DNA from: Fimenecus sp045532175
GTDB taxonomy: Bacteria; Bacillota; Clostridia; Oscillospirales; Acutalibacteraceae
Length of the DNA stretch: 49,714 nt
Assembly (NCBI GenBank): GCA_045532175.1
Contig: JAZSFK010000035.1
Span: 1-49,714, forward strand
Direction of reading: 5' to 3'
Below are positions 32,812-41,626 of the stretch, one piece after another. The notes under the pieces are model-generated. The model ran no database searches, was not told where the DNA came from, and saw nothing but the letters and a program-made list of their open reading frames with translations. A program made the position numbers and the translations under genes. Each line of letters opens with the position of its first letter. Positions within the stretch are counted from its first letter, which is position 1.

Positions 32812-34731
32812 TCAATATCTCCTTGCTTTATTTTTATTTTCTTCCTTCTCTGCGAAGGCTTTGTTTACTTTTTCATTAGTTGAAACGGACGGAACACCGG
32901 TATGCCACCAAGCACCGTAACCGTCAGTCATTGACTTTGGAAGGACTTTAATGTCAATAAGTGTTGAAACTGTCTGTTTCTGTGAATCGATAAGAGCGAA
33001 TTCTAATTCTTCCATTGTTTTTGCTGTATATGTCTTGCAACCATAAGCTTCTGCATTCTTTGCGAAGTCAATAGGAATAAGACCGCCGAGCAAATCACCG
33101 TTATCATCTCTGTAACGGAATTCTGTTGCAAGATTACCGATACCATTTGACATCTGAAGGTTGTTGATACAACCAAAACCGCTGTTATCGAAAAGAAGAA
33201 CATTAATCTTCTGTTTTTCCTGAATTGATGTTACAAGTTCAGAGTGAAGCATTAAGTAACTACCATCACCACACATTGCATAGGATTCACATTCGGGGTG
33301 AGCCATCTTGCTGCCTAATGCACCTGCGATTTCGTAACCCATACAAGAATAACCATATTCCATATTGTATGAGTAACGGCTGTCGGATGTCCACATTCTC
33401 TGTAAACAACCGGGAAGTGAACCTGCCGCACCTGTACAAAGAGCATCAGCAGGGATAAGCTTACGAATAAGTGCGATAGCAGCAGTCTGAGTAATTACAC
33501 CACCGATTTTCTCAACAAATTCGGGAATTGTATTTTCTTCACGAGCAGCGATAAGAGGTTTAAAGTTCTCGTCATATTTATAGTTTGCAAGGAATTCCAT
33601 TTCCTCGTCCCAACCGTCTTTAGCATCCTTAATTTCAGTTGTATATGCTGATTTGTAACCTGCTTTGCGAAGTTCATCACCGAGTGCGAGAATACCAAGT
33701 TTAGCATCTGCAACCATTTTAACAGCATCAAGTTTATATGCGTCAAAACGTGATGTGTTGATTGTAACCATCTTGACATCATCTTTGAAAAGTGATTTTG
33801 AAGCAGTTGTGAAGTCTGAAAAACGAGTACCGATACCGATTACAACGTCTGCATCCTTTGCCATTACGTTACCTGCAGAGTTACCTGTAACACCAAGACC
33901 ACCAAGATTATAAGCATCTGATGAAAGGCAAGCAGTTTTACCACTCTGTGTTTCTGCAAAAGGAATGTTAAATTCTGCACAGAATTTTTCAAGCGCTTCG
34001 CCTGCTTCAGAGTAGCGAACACCACCGCCACAGATTACAAGTGGCTTTTTGGCATTTTTAACTACATTTACAACATCTTCTAATTCTTCACAGGCTACTG
34101 GCATACGAACGATTTTATGTACACGTTTTGCGAAGAAGCTGTCAGGGTAATCATAGCTTTCACCCTCAACATCCTGACAAAGACAAATTGCAACTGCACC
34201 TGCGTTTGCTGTGTCAGTAAGTACACGCATAGCATTTATCATTGCTGACATAAGTTGTTCGGGACGAGAAATTCTATCCCAATAACGGGTCACTGCCTTG
34301 TAAGCATCATTTGTTGTTGTAGCAAGTGAATTTTCCTGTTCAAACTCTTGAAGAACAGGGTCGGGCTGACGAGTTGAGAATGTGTCAGCAGGGAATAAAA
34401 GAAGTGGCACATTGTTAACTGTTGCAGTTGCCGCCGCAGTAATCATATTAGCAGCACCGGGGCCGATTGAAGATGCACAAGCGATAATTTTTCTTCTGTT
34501 GTTCATCTTTGCAAAGGCAGTTGCAACATGAGCCATACCTTGCTCATTCTTGCCTTGATAAACTTTGAGTCCGCCCTTGTCAGAGTCAAGCGCTTCACCA
34601 AGACCTAAAACAATACCGTGACCGAAAACCGTGAAAATTCCGTCAACGAATTTTGTTTCAACTCCGTCAAAAGACACATACTGATTGTCAAGGAATTTAA
34701 CCAAAGCCTGAGCCATTGTCATTTTTGCCAT
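32812..34731 (-). CDS. iolD: 3D-(3,5/4)-trihydroxycyclohexane-1,2-dione hydrolase, 639 aa
   Basis: A thiamine diphosphate enzyme of the acetolactate-synthase fold: FGHGIVLGLGEAL, ACASSIGPGAANM, and the ThDP/Mg motif GDGSYLML...NSGFGCINN. Length of about 640 is characteristic of IolD. It opens the ring to 5-deoxy-glucuronate. Start ATG follows AGGAGGATTATATT. Confidence 0.95.
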   Translation of the reverse strand: MAKMTMAQALVKFLDNQYVSFDGVETKFVDGIFTVFGHGIVLGLGEALDSDKGGLKVYQGKNEQGMAHVATAFAKMNNRRKIIACASSIGPGAANMITAAATATVNNVPLLLFPADTFSTRQPDPVLQEFEQENSLATTTNDAYKAVTRYWDRISRPEQLMSAMINAMRVLTDTANAGAVAICLCQDVEGESYDYPDSFFAKRVHKIVRMPVACEELEDVVNVVKNAKKPLVICGGGVRYSEAGEALEKFCAEFNIPFAETQSGKTACLSSDAYNLGGLGVTGNSAGNVMAKDADVVIGIGTRFSDFTTASKSLFKDDVKMVTINTSRFDAYKLDAVKMVADAKLGILALGDELRKAGYKSAYTTEIKDAKDGWDEEMEFLANYKYDENFKPLIAAREENTIPEFVEKIGGVITQTAAIALIRKLIPADALCTGAAGSLPGCLQRMWTSDSRYSYNMEYGYSCMGYEIAGALGSKMAHPECESYAMCGDGSYLMLHSELVTSIQEKQKINVLLFDNSGFGCINNLQMSNGIGNLATEFRYRDDNGDLLGGLIPIDFAKNAEAYGCKTYTAKTMEELEFALIDSQKQTVSTLIDIKVLPKSMTDGYGAWWHTGVPSVSTNEKVNKAFAEKEENKNKARRY

Positions 34732-34762
34732 AATATAATCCTCCTATTAAAAGGTAGTTTAT

Positions 34763-35530
34763 TTATACATCTAACAACCACTTGTGAGCAGGGTCGTCAA
34801 TTCGAGTTTTAATCCATGGGTCATTTTCTAAATGTCTAATCATCCACACATAGCACATTGAGTAACCCGGTGCTGCAACCTGCTGATGTGTTTTCATTGG
34901 TGTAATGCAGAGAACTCCTTGGTCTTCAACTTTATAACAATCGTCACCGTTAAAACCTACGCCAAAGCCTTGTGGTTTATCGAATTCATAGTAATAAACC
35001 TCAGGTTGTGGATGATAATGTGGAGGGTAACTTGACCAGCAACCCGGTTTGTGAATAACCTCACCTAAAACCATATTTGAATATGGTGCATTTTCATAAT
35101 CAAAAAGTGTAAGCACTTGACGATGTGCAGTACCGTTCCATTGGTCTTTGCCGAATTCCTGTAAAATTACATTTTCAGGACTGTACCAAACAAAGCCAAA
35201 ATCGTTGTTATTATCTGTCTGCTGAATGAGAATTCTTGAATCTTCATTTGCAGTAACAATGACCTCATTATTCTTTGAAAAATGAACACAATATGGTCTG
35301 TCCGCAAACTGATTCTCTCTTTTTGCGTTTTCTTCTTTGCCGTCAAAGTTGTATGTGACATCACCTGAAAGCAAAAGAATTGCAGTTTCGTTTTTCTCGT
35401 CACAAACTGTAAATACTTCCCCTGCTTTTAACATCTTTGTTTTGATATTCATGAGCATATCAGCATTTTTTCCGTTCATCTCGCAAAGAATTTTTTCGTT
35501 GTTTTCATTGAATTGTGGATTTTCGTACAT
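34763..35530 (-). CDS. iolB: 5-deoxy-glucuronate isomerase, 255 aa
   Basis: Cupin-type KduI/IolB fold with SYPPHYHPQPEVYYYEF, the metal-binding His/Glu cluster, and MKTHQQVAAPGYSMCYVW, the later His. It converts 5-deoxy-glucuronate to 2-deoxy-5-keto-gluconate. Start ATG follows AAAGGTGATTTA. It lies 31 nt upstream of iolD. Confidence 0.94.
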   Translation of the reverse strand: MYENPQFNENNEKILCEMNGKNADMLMNIKTKMLKAGEVFTVCDEKNETAILLLSGDVTYNFDGKEENAKRENQFADRPYCVHFSKNNEVIVTANEDSRILIQQTDNNNDFGFVWYSPENVILQEFGKDQWNGTAHRQVLTLFDYENAPYSNMVLGEVIHKPGCWSSYPPHYHPQPEVYYYEFDKPQGFGVGFNGDDCYKVEDQGVLCITPMKTHQQVAAPGYSMCYVWMIRHLENDPWIKTRIDDPAHKWLLDV

Positions 35531-35544
35531 TAAATCACCTTTTT

Positions 35545-36231
35545 CTATACTCTGTCTCTATCGTCAGTTAATGAACCACTTGCACTAATTGGTATTGCTT
35601 CACCTAAATATGTTGGCTCGGGTTCGAACATACAATAAAAGAAGTCTTTTACTCTTGCCAATGCTTCGCGAACATCATTATAAACCGGGTATTCCAGCCT
35701 GTCTGCTGCGAAGCCATAGGCATCAATTCCAAGTTTTCGTGCATTATAAACCGCACGATACAAATGATATTTCTGTGTGACAATCACCATTTTTTCAACC
35801 TGAAAAACATCTCTTGCACGATACATAGATTCATAAGTTGAAAAACCTGCGTGGTCCATAAAAACATTATCGGCAGGAACATCATTTTGAATTGCAACCT
35901 CTTTCATTTTGTTGACTTCGTCGTATTCCTCACGACCGTGGTCACCACTCATAAGCATTTTTTCACTACAACCTGTTTCGTAAGCTATGAGTCCGAAATC
36001 AAGTCGTTCCTGAAGCATTGGTGACGGTTCACCATCCCAAAGTCCTGCTCCAAGTACCATTATGCAATCAAAACTTTCAGTTTTCAGGTCTTCTTCAGTT
36101 AAAATATATTTATTTGCATAAGAAATCATATAGGCATTTATACCTACAACGGCAATTCCACCAAGAAGGCAGATGCAAAGAATCGCAATTATTATTTTTT
36201 TGAAGATTTTATTTTTAAGTATTTTCTTCAT
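35545..36231 (-). CDS. SanA/YdcF-like DUF218 membrane protein inside the iol operon, 228 aa
   Basis: The start is taken at ATG 36231 (GGTGATTAAG before it), with ATG 36240 possible. A TM segment (about 9-32) follows a basic N-terminus. The DUF218 core is clear: FDCIMVLGAGLWDG, MLQERLDFGL, MLMSGDHGREEYDE, VFMDHAGFSTYESMYRARDVF and IVTQKYHLYRAVYNARKLG. SanA/ElyC-type proteins are linked to cell envelope integrity and, for SanA, vancomycin tolerance in enteric bacteria. No known link to inositol exists; an interspersed repeat at 36258-36358 sits between it and iolC, so insertion into the operon is likely. Confidence 0.85.
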   Translation of the reverse strand: MKKILKNKIFKKIIIAILCICLLGGIAVVGINAYMISYANKYILTEEDLKTESFDCIMVLGAGLWDGEPSPMLQERLDFGLIAYETGCSEKMLMSGDHGREEYDEVNKMKEVAIQNDVPADNVFMDHAGFSTYESMYRARDVFQVEKMVIVTQKYHLYRAVYNARKLGIDAYGFAADRLEYPVYNDVREALARVKDFFYCMFEPEPTYLGEAIPISASGSLTDDRDRV

Positions 36232-36257
36232 CTTAATCACCGATTATCTCATCATTA

Positions 36258-36358
36258 GCCTTCCCCCCACGAGGGGAAGGTGGCAATGCGTAGCATTGAC
36301 GGATGGGGGGATACCCCCCTCAGTCGCTTCGCGACAGCTCCCCCTCAAGGGTGGAGCC
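36258..36358. repeat. Interspersed GC-rich repeat of the CCCCTC-AGTCGCTTCGCGACAGCT type
   Basis: The stretch contains several hairpins: CCTTCCCC...GGGGAAGG, AATGC-gta-GCATT, a run of GGGGGG against CCCCCC, and GTCGC-ttc-GCGAC. GC content is far above the flanks. I recall near-identical hairpin runs as common intergenic repeats of clostridial genomes; copies here should be numerous genome-wide. Confidence 0.6.
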
Positions 36359-36366
36359 TATTATTT

Positions 36367-37383
36367 CTACACTCTTGCTATGAGCTCGCCGTATTCTTCT
36401 TTTTCTTTTTTAATGAATTCCTTAACTGCGTCAACTGTTGGCATATCTTGTGAACAAGCATGAGAAGCTACGAGCATAGCAGCGGAAGCTGAGCCGAATT
36501 CAAGAGCATCAATGATTTCCCAACCTTCAAAAATACCGTAAAGGAAAGCAGACGCATAACCGTCACCGCCACCGAATGATTTAAGAAGTTTTACAGGGAA
36601 AGGCTTGATTGAATAGCTTTCGCCATCGTTTGTATATGCTGTTGAGCCTTCCTTACCATGCTTGATAATTACGATTTTTGCATTCTGTGAATGCCAGTAT
36701 GCTGCTGTTTCTTTATCTGTCATACCAACCTTAATAAATTTCTCTGTAAGGTCATATTCTTCACGTGAACCGAGAATAATATCTGCTTCACGGGCAACTG
36801 ATGAATAGTAAATTGCGATTTCGTCACTGTTTTTCCAGTTGTATGCACGGTAGTCAATATCGAAGATTACAGGCACACCGTTTTTCTTTGCAAGTGCAAC
36901 TGCTTTGAGTGCAGCTTCTCTTGATGGGCTTTCTGCGAGTGCAGTACCTGAAATGAGGATTGCTTTTGCTTTGTTGATATATTCTTCGTCAATATCAGCA
37001 ACATCCAGTTTAAGGTCCGCTGCTTCGTTACGATACATAACGATTGAGCTTTCTGTTTCTGACTTGATTTCTGTAAATGTAAGACCGATTTTTTCACCAT
37101 TTTGACAACGCTTGATATGAGAAGTATCAATACCTTCTTTGTCAAAATAATCAGTTACAAATGTACCGAGCTGGTCATCAGAAACACGTGCAAAGAAGCC
37201 ACATTTTTTTCCGAGACGAGCAAGACCAACTGCAATATTAGCAGGTGAACCTCCTAAATATCTCTTAAAGGTTGTGCTTTCGTTAAGTGGGCAATAGTAG
37301 TCAACAGGGTTAAGGTCAACCGCTACACGACCCAAAAGGATTAAGTCAAATTCTTTATTGTTGTCAAATTCAACGTATTTCAT
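36367..37383 (-). CDS. iolC: 5-dehydro-2-deoxygluconokinase, 338 aa
   Basis: PfkB fold: FKRYLGGSPANIAVGLARLG (sugar-binding start) and KSFGGGDGYASAFLYG (the G-x-G-D catalytic motif; D in GGDGYA). FDIDYRAYNW is the IolC-type D-x-N/D-Y-R segment. It phosphorylates 2-deoxy-5-keto-gluconate at O6. Start ATG follows AAGGAGTTACAATT, 12 nt after iolJ. Confidence 0.93.
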   Translation of the reverse strand: MKYVEFDNNKEFDLILLGRVAVDLNPVDYYCPLNESTTFKRYLGGSPANIAVGLARLGKKCGFFARVSDDQLGTFVTDYFDKEGIDTSHIKRCQNGEKIGLTFTEIKSETESSIVMYRNEAADLKLDVADIDEEYINKAKAILISGTALAESPSREAALKAVALAKKNGVPVIFDIDYRAYNWKNSDEIAIYYSSVAREADIILGSREEYDLTEKFIKVGMTDKETAAYWHSQNAKIVIIKHGKEGSTAYTNDGESYSIKPFPVKLLKSFGGGDGYASAFLYGIFEGWEIIDALEFGSASAAMLVASHACSQDMPTVDAVKEFIKKEKEEYGELIARV

Positions 37384-37395
37384 AATTGTAACTCC

Positions 37396-38238
37396 TTAAT
37401 TATTCATAAAACTGAATACTTTAATATGTCTTTTTACATTTTCATAAACACCGATTGCCTCTTGATTACTCAATTCAAAGTAGTTTGCTTTTTCAACTGC
37501 TTTGCAATATTCAAGAGCATATCTTGCAAGATTATCAAAGCTTGCGGTGGCAATATTGATTTTTCTGACGCCAAGCATAATTGCCTGTTGGAACATCTCG
37601 TCTGTAATTCCTGTACCACCATGAAGAACGAGAGGTGTATCAACCATTTTATTTATATCGTCAAGGACATCAAAGCGAAGATTCGGAAGTACAGGATAAT
37701 TTCCGTGTGCATTACCGATTGCGACCGCAAGTGCATCAACACCTGTTTCATCACAGAAAAGCTTTGCATCGTCAGGATTGGTACAAAGGATTTCGTGTGC
37801 AGCTCCGTCACCCTCGTTACCGCCGACAACACCAAGCTCAGCCTCAACGGTTGCACCGTATTTGTCAGCCATTTCTCGAACCTGCTTTACTGCCTTAATG
37901 TTTTCTTCAAGAGGTAAAGTTGAGCCATCAAACATAACTGATGTAAATCCCATTTCCAATGCTTTCTGCACAGTTTCGATTTTAAGTCCGTGGTCAAGGT
38001 GAACCGCAATATCTACCTTTGAATTTTTTGCCGCCGAAATCATCATAGGTCCCATAAGCTCAAGTGGTGAATTCTTAAGTCGGCATTCTGCAATCTGTAA
38101 AATTATGGGTATATTAAGCTCTTCTGCGGCAGCAACTGCACCCATAACCATTTCCATGTTTCCCACACTGAAAGCACCAACGGCAATATTATTTTTCTCG
38201 GCATTTTCGAGGAGTTTTTTCATTGGTACCAAAGCCAA
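37396..38238 (-). CDS. iolJ: Class II aldolase, probable 6-phospho-5-dehydro-2-deoxy-gluconate aldolase, 280 aa
   Basis: The most likely start is TTG 38238 (MALVPMKKLLENAEKNN after initiation), 9 nt after GGAG; the frame is open to a TTG at 38253. The class II fructose-bisphosphate aldolase fold shows VDIAVHLDHGLK (zinc His), VEAELGVVGGNEGDG, and LVLHGGTGI with the second zinc His. Placed first in the iol operon, it is best called IolJ, which splits the phosphorylated intermediate to DHAP and malonate semialdehyde; sequence by eye cannot exclude tagatose/fructose-bisphosphate aldolase. Confidence 0.85.
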   Translation of the reverse strand: MALVPMKKLLENAEKNNIAVGAFSVGNMEMVMGAVAAAEELNIPIILQIAECRLKNSPLELMGPMMISAAKNSKVDIAVHLDHGLKIETVQKALEMGFTSVMFDGSTLPLEENIKAVKQVREMADKYGATVEAELGVVGGNEGDGAAHEILCTNPDDAKLFCDETGVDALAVAIGNAHGNYPVLPNLRFDVLDDINKMVDTPLVLHGGTGITDEMFQQAIMLGVRKINIATASFDNLARYALEYCKAVEKANYFELSNQEAIGVYENVKRHIKVFSFMNN

Positions 38239-38275
38239 AACAACCCACTCCAATCCATTTTATTATAATCAATTT

Positions 38276-38304
38276 ATTGTAACACTTTGCGTTCGTAAAA
38301 TCAA
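38276..38304 (-). promoter_or_regulatory. Promoter of the iol operon
   Basis: On the minus strand TTGATT (38304-38299), 17 nt, TACAAT (38281-38276). The -35 region sequence TTGATTTTA is repeated at the promoter of the membrane gene pair (39973). Confidence 0.6.
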
Positions 38305-38349
38305 TGTTTTGTAGGTAAAAAATAGCAGTATTTTCTGTATATTTTCACA

Positions 38350-38387
38350 TAAAAACAGTCCGTCAACTGTATAAGTCAACGGACTGT
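38350..38387 (-). terminator. Terminator of the DUF5058-like membrane gene pair
   Basis: ACAGTCCGT pairs with ACGGACTGT (38355-38363 with 38379-38387); on the minus strand TTTTTATGTG follows. It separates the pair from the iol operon, which has its own promoter. Confidence 0.75.
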
Positions 38388-38401
38388 TGAATATCATATA
38401 A

Positions 38402-39076
38402 TCACTTTACCCATTTGAGTTTCCACATTACGAATGCACCGATAACCGCCGCTGCAATACCAGGGAAGAGCAATGTGCTTGCACCCATACCCGGTGAGAA
38501 AACCAAGATTACAATCATTACAAGAATTGGGAAAATAGAAATCTTCCAATGCTTTGAGAAATATCCTGCTGCAAGAGCACCAAAAAGTGCAGGAAGTACC
38601 TGTGCAAACGCAGGTTTTAAAAGTTCATTCTCTGTAAATGTTTCAAGGAAAGGAGCAAAAGCAAGAACACCTATTGCCATAACCAAAGTTGTTACAATAG
38701 AAGATGTTGCAATAGAAATTGTTGAAATTACCTCGCCCTCTTCACTATTAGCTTTAACTTTCGCACCTTCCATAGCATTGATTGCACACGGAAGTTTAAG
38801 ATTTGTGATATTACCTGTAACGAATGAAAGGTATGTACCACCGCCACCGAGCATTGGTGTGTAAAGGAAGACCTCAAGAACGGAAGTTGTCCAATAAATA
38901 GGCATCAATTTGAGCAATCCGCTCATAACACCGTTAAAAGATGGCCACACATTCAAATCAATACAAATTGCAAGCGGAAACATTAAAAGCACGCAAAGTG
39001 CTGTAACGGATGAAATTCTACCCCAACTATGGACACGGTCAAAATATGTTTTTTCTGCCTTATTCTTTGTACTCAT
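38402..39076 (-). CDS. Integral membrane partner of the DUF5058-like protein, 224 aa
   Basis: Start ATG 39076, 2 nt after the upstream gene's stop, with GGAGGGG as ribosome binding site; coupling is clear. Six or so hydrophobic segments are visible, with conserved-looking MLGGGGTYLSFVTGNITNLKLPCA in the middle (written here as one motif: G-rich loop then N-x-x-N-L-K-L-P-C). An N-terminal cytosolic stretch FDRVHSWGR precedes TM1. Members of this unnamed family sit beside DUF5058 genes as I recall it. A two-protein transporter or channel is the simplest reading; no ATPase or binding protein is encoded with it. Confidence 0.65.
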   Translation of the reverse strand: MSTKNKAEKTYFDRVHSWGRISSVTALCVLLMFPLAICIDLNVWPSFNGVMSGLLKLMPIYWTTSVLEVFLYTPMLGGGGTYLSFVTGNITNLKLPCAINAMEGAKVKANSEEGEVISTISIATSSIVTTLVMAIGVLAFAPFLETFTENELLKPAFAQVLPALFGALAAGYFSKHWKISIFPILVMIVILVFSPGMGASTLLFPGIAAAVIGAFVMWKLKWVK

Positions 39077-39078
39077 AT

Positions 39079-39921
39079 TTAACCCCTCCATTCCCAGACA
39101 GCAATTTCAGGTGGCAACAAATTAAATGCCACAACAGATACTACCATCGCTACAATCATACCAATTGGCATAACAAATGGTTCAAGCCAAGTAAGTTTTA
39201 ATTTCTTTGCAATGAGTTCGAACGCCAAAGAAACGACTATCGCTGTAACAAGTGTTATTACCGATACAACACCTGCACCGTCACCAAAAATGTCGGATTT
39301 ACCGGAACCGGCAATTGCACGGGCAACGAATGCACCGATAAGACCGATGAAAACTGCAGGAGAAACAAGGTCCATAAAACCTGAAATATCGTTTTTCTTC
39401 TTTGGTTTTTCGCCATTCTCTTCAGTTTCTTTTTTCTCTTTTTTTCCTGCTTCCACAAACTTTTTGTGTAATGGCTTTGCAAGGAAGGGAAGAAGAACAA
39501 GTGAGAAACAAATACCCAATGACATAACCCATGCGATACCTGCAAAAACAGTCGGGTCAGTTACTTTTTCAGCCATTCCGCCAACGTGGCCAAACGCTTC
39601 CATAGCAGCCTCGGCAGCAGTTGATTCATACATAAGGTTACCGATAACTGAAAGGCGTACCCAAGGAATAACCATTCCCAAAGCAGGTGCCAATGCAATA
39701 ACCGTAGCCAATATTGACAAAGCTGACGGTATTGTAAAAATCGCACTTGATGTAACTGCATCTCTTAATTTTTTCTTGTCCATTCCCAAGGCTTTACCCT
39801 GTTTCCATGCCTTTACAAGGAAGAAAATGGACTGACCGAGAACAAATAATATTACAGCAGCAGCAATCAGATATAATGATGTGCTGTTTCTGAAATCACC
39901 ATTAGTCGGCATATCTTTCAT
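39079..39921 (-). CDS. DUF5058-like integral membrane protein, 280 aa
   Basis: Seven or so TM segments. LVKAWKQGKALGMDKKKLRD followed by AVTSSAIFTIPSALSILATV, then ALAPALGMVIPWVRLSVIGN match the pattern I know for DUF5058 proteins (A-W-K-x-G-x-x-L-G, then S-S-A-x-x-x-x-x-P-S, then P-W-x-R-L-S-V-I-G). A Lys/Glu-rich cytosolic loop (about residues 155-178) interrupts it. Start ATG follows AGGAGATGAAAG. Function is unknown; gene order, immediately upstream of an iol operon with no other transporter, makes inositol or polyol transport a reasonable hypothesis. Confidence 0.7.
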   Translation of the reverse strand: MKDMPTNGDFRNSTSLYLIAAAVILFVLGQSIFFLVKAWKQGKALGMDKKKLRDAVTSSAIFTIPSALSILATVIALAPALGMVIPWVRLSVIGNLMYESTAAEAAMEAFGHVGGMAEKVTDPTVFAGIAWVMSLGICFSLVLLPFLAKPLHKKFVEAGKKEKKETEENGEKPKKKNDISGFMDLVSPAVFIGLIGAFVARAIAGSGKSDIFGDGAGVVSVITLVTAIVVSLAFELIAKKLKLTWLEPFVMPIGMIVAMVVSVVAFNLLPPEIAVWEWRG

Positions 39922-39944
39922 CTCCTAAATACAATAATATAGAT

Positions 39945-39973
39945 ATTAAACCACTTTTTTGCATTAAAATCAA
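39945..39973 (-). promoter_or_regulatory. Promoter of the DUF5058-like gene pair
   Basis: On the minus strand TTGATT (39973-39968), 17 nt, TTTAAT (39950-39945), 24 nt before ATG 39921. Confidence 0.55.
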
Positions 39974-39995
39974 TACAGAATTTGATTTATAAGTT

Positions 39996-41168
39996 CTAAT
40001 CTTCCTTTGCTTCTATCTTTTTCAGCAAAGCCATTATGTCAAGATAGAAATTCTGTGTTTCGTCCTTATCTGCCATAAGTCCGATTGCTGTGCCGTGGTC
40101 ACCTGTTCTTACAGGCATTACATGCCATATTCCGGAAGTATAATCCATTCCTTCAGAATACTGAACACTTGGCTCATCAGGTGGAGAACAAGCCGCAATA
40201 ACATCAACAAGTCCGTCATTACCACCGCTGTTATCAATACCCTTCTGCCTTGAATTGTGAAGCAAAAGGAATGATGTTAAGTGCATTAAAGGAAGGTCTG
40301 TTTTTCGAGCCATTTCTTTCTTCTTATTTTCATCATATTCAACCGCATTGAACGGGAAAGAAAAATAGTAAATGCTCGGTACAATCTCAACCATATTGTT
40401 GAGTTTTATTATCCCCTTTGGTGACAGCCCGAAAACGATATTATCATCTGTTTCTTTATACTTTTTTCGTACAAGTTTTCTTGCTTGATGTCCTGATTCA
40501 GTATCCTTTTCTCCCGGTGTATTTGTAAGTCCGAAATGTTCAAGATGGAAATCAACAGCAGTACCATTTAATGGTGAACGTCCCATGGCACAAGTATAGA
40601 AAACCGTTCCCGCTTTTATTGGTCTTAAGAGTTTATATTTTTCAGCAACTTCAAAGGTGTCAACAACACCCAAAGGTGAACATATTGCACTTATACTATA
40701 TATAAGGTCTGCGTGACCGCCTTTAAAAAGTTCCGATGTGTCCTCTCCGCTAAATTCAACCTCTCTTGGGTCGCCATAAGCAAGAAGATGGGAAAGAAGA
40801 CGGATGCACAATCCACCAAAGCTATGTCCTATCAAGTGAACCTTTTTGTCCTTACTCCAACCCTCGAACAAAGGCTTTTCATAAGTTCTGCCAAATCGTT
40901 TATGGTCGTGACGCTGCGCATGAGCTGCTCCGTAGTCAACCCTTGTGCCCGTAAGCTGTGCATAAAGCTGACAAGCCTGGTCCCACGCAGATGAAATAGG
41001 TCCTACAGATGCGGCGTAACATTCATATCCTTTCTCGTTGAGAAAATCAGTAAGGCTTCCGGTTGTTGCACCCCAATAAGGCATTTTCTTATTTATACCC
41101 TCATTTTCGCCCCATCCAAACATACCATGAACGAAAATTATAGGATATTTCAATTCTTTGTTTTTCAC
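39996..41168 (-). CDS. Lipase of the Staphylococcus/Bacillus family I type, apparently cytoplasmic, 390 aa
   Basis: Start GTG 41168 follows AAGGGGTGG. FVHGMFGWGENE is the oxyanion-hole strand; VHLIGHSFGGL holds the nucleophile S116; GGNDGLVDV gives the acid and GDHGTAIG the His of the triad. The stretch DPREVEFSGED and the segment with RHDHKRFGR fit the zinc-binding region of staphylococcal and geobacillal lipases. Unlike these, it has no signal peptide, so it may work on intracellular lipids or be released otherwise. Its promoter overlaps a perfect 28-bp palindrome at 41219-41246, indicating dedicated regulation. Confidence 0.85.
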   Translation of the reverse strand: MKNKELKYPIIFVHGMFGWGENEGINKKMPYWGATTGSLTDFLNEKGYECYAASVGPISSAWDQACQLYAQLTGTRVDYGAAHAQRHDHKRFGRTYEKPLFEGWSKDKKVHLIGHSFGGLCIRLLSHLLAYGDPREVEFSGEDTSELFKGGHADLIYSISAICSPLGVVDTFEVAEKYKLLRPIKAGTVFYTCAMGRSPLNGTAVDFHLEHFGLTNTPGEKDTESGHQARKLVRKKYKETDDNIVFGLSPKGIIKLNNMVEIVPSIYYFSFPFNAVEYDENKKKEMARKTDLPLMHLTSFLLLHNSRQKGIDNSGGNDGLVDVIAACSPPDEPSVQYSEGMDYTSGIWHVMPVRTGDHGTAIGLMADKDETQNFYLDIMALLKKIEAKED

Positions 41169-41218
41169 ATTTCCACCCCTTTTTCTTTACATCCCAAAAA
41201 TTAAATCAACACTTTCTC

Positions 41219-41260
41219 CTTTTATGTTAAAATTTTAACATAAAAATTGTAAAAACACAA
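41219..41260 (-). promoter_or_regulatory. Lipase promoter with 28-bp perfect palindrome
   Basis: On the minus strand TTGTGT (41260-41255), 17 nt, TAAAAT (41237-41232). Positions 41219-41246 form an uninterrupted palindrome with half-site TTTTTATGTTAAAA, covering the -10 box, as a repressor operator would. Confidence 0.6.
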
Positions 41261-41295
41261 GCATCAATAATAATTTAGCGATTTAAATTTGTATA

Positions 41296-41324
41296 TTGAC
41301 AAACTGAAGGAAATACTATAAAAT
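41296..41324 (+). promoter_or_regulatory. leuAB promoter
   Basis: TTGACA (41296-41301), 17 nt, TAAAAT (41319-41324), leading into the T-box leader. Confidence 0.7.
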
Positions 41325-41354
41325 ATAACACAAATCAAATAGTCCCTATCAAAA

Positions 41355-41610
41355 ACAGTGAAGAAAACAAGACATAAACCACTTGCTTCCAGAGAGTTGC
41401 CGTTTGGTGCAAGGCAACACAGTGCTTATGTGTATAACTCGTTTCGGAGTTGCATGGGTGAAATCATAGCCCATGACGGTTGACCCCGTTATCAAGTCAG
41501 GCTTTGTCAGAAGTCGTAGAGGTCGGTTTTTACCGATGAATTAGGGTGGTACCACGATAGATTTTTCCATCGTCCCTATCAATGTGTTGATAGTGGGCGA
41601 ATTTTTTATA
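41355..41610 (+). promoter_or_regulatory. T-box leader (leucine type) of leuAB
   Basis: The T-box core AGGGTGGTACCACG is at 41543-41556 and pairs across to ATCGTCCCT (41569-41577) to form the antiterminator. The competing terminator uses CGTCCCTATCAA against TTGATAGTGGGCG (41571-41600) followed by TTTTTT. Stem I spans about 41371-41432, closed by ACATAA/TTATGT, with the AGAGAG and GGTGCAA motifs. The specifier is probably CTT (41424-41426, Leu), which fits the downstream genes; the stem-loop between 41433 and 41540 is the usual intervening region. Confidence 0.88.
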
Positions 41611-41626
41611 GTTGGAGGAAAAGAAA

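Noticed and set aside
38238..38253. iolJ start at TTG 38253
   Set aside because: That TTG overlaps the GGAG ribosome binding site; starting at TTG 38238 gives the family-like MALVPMKKLL.
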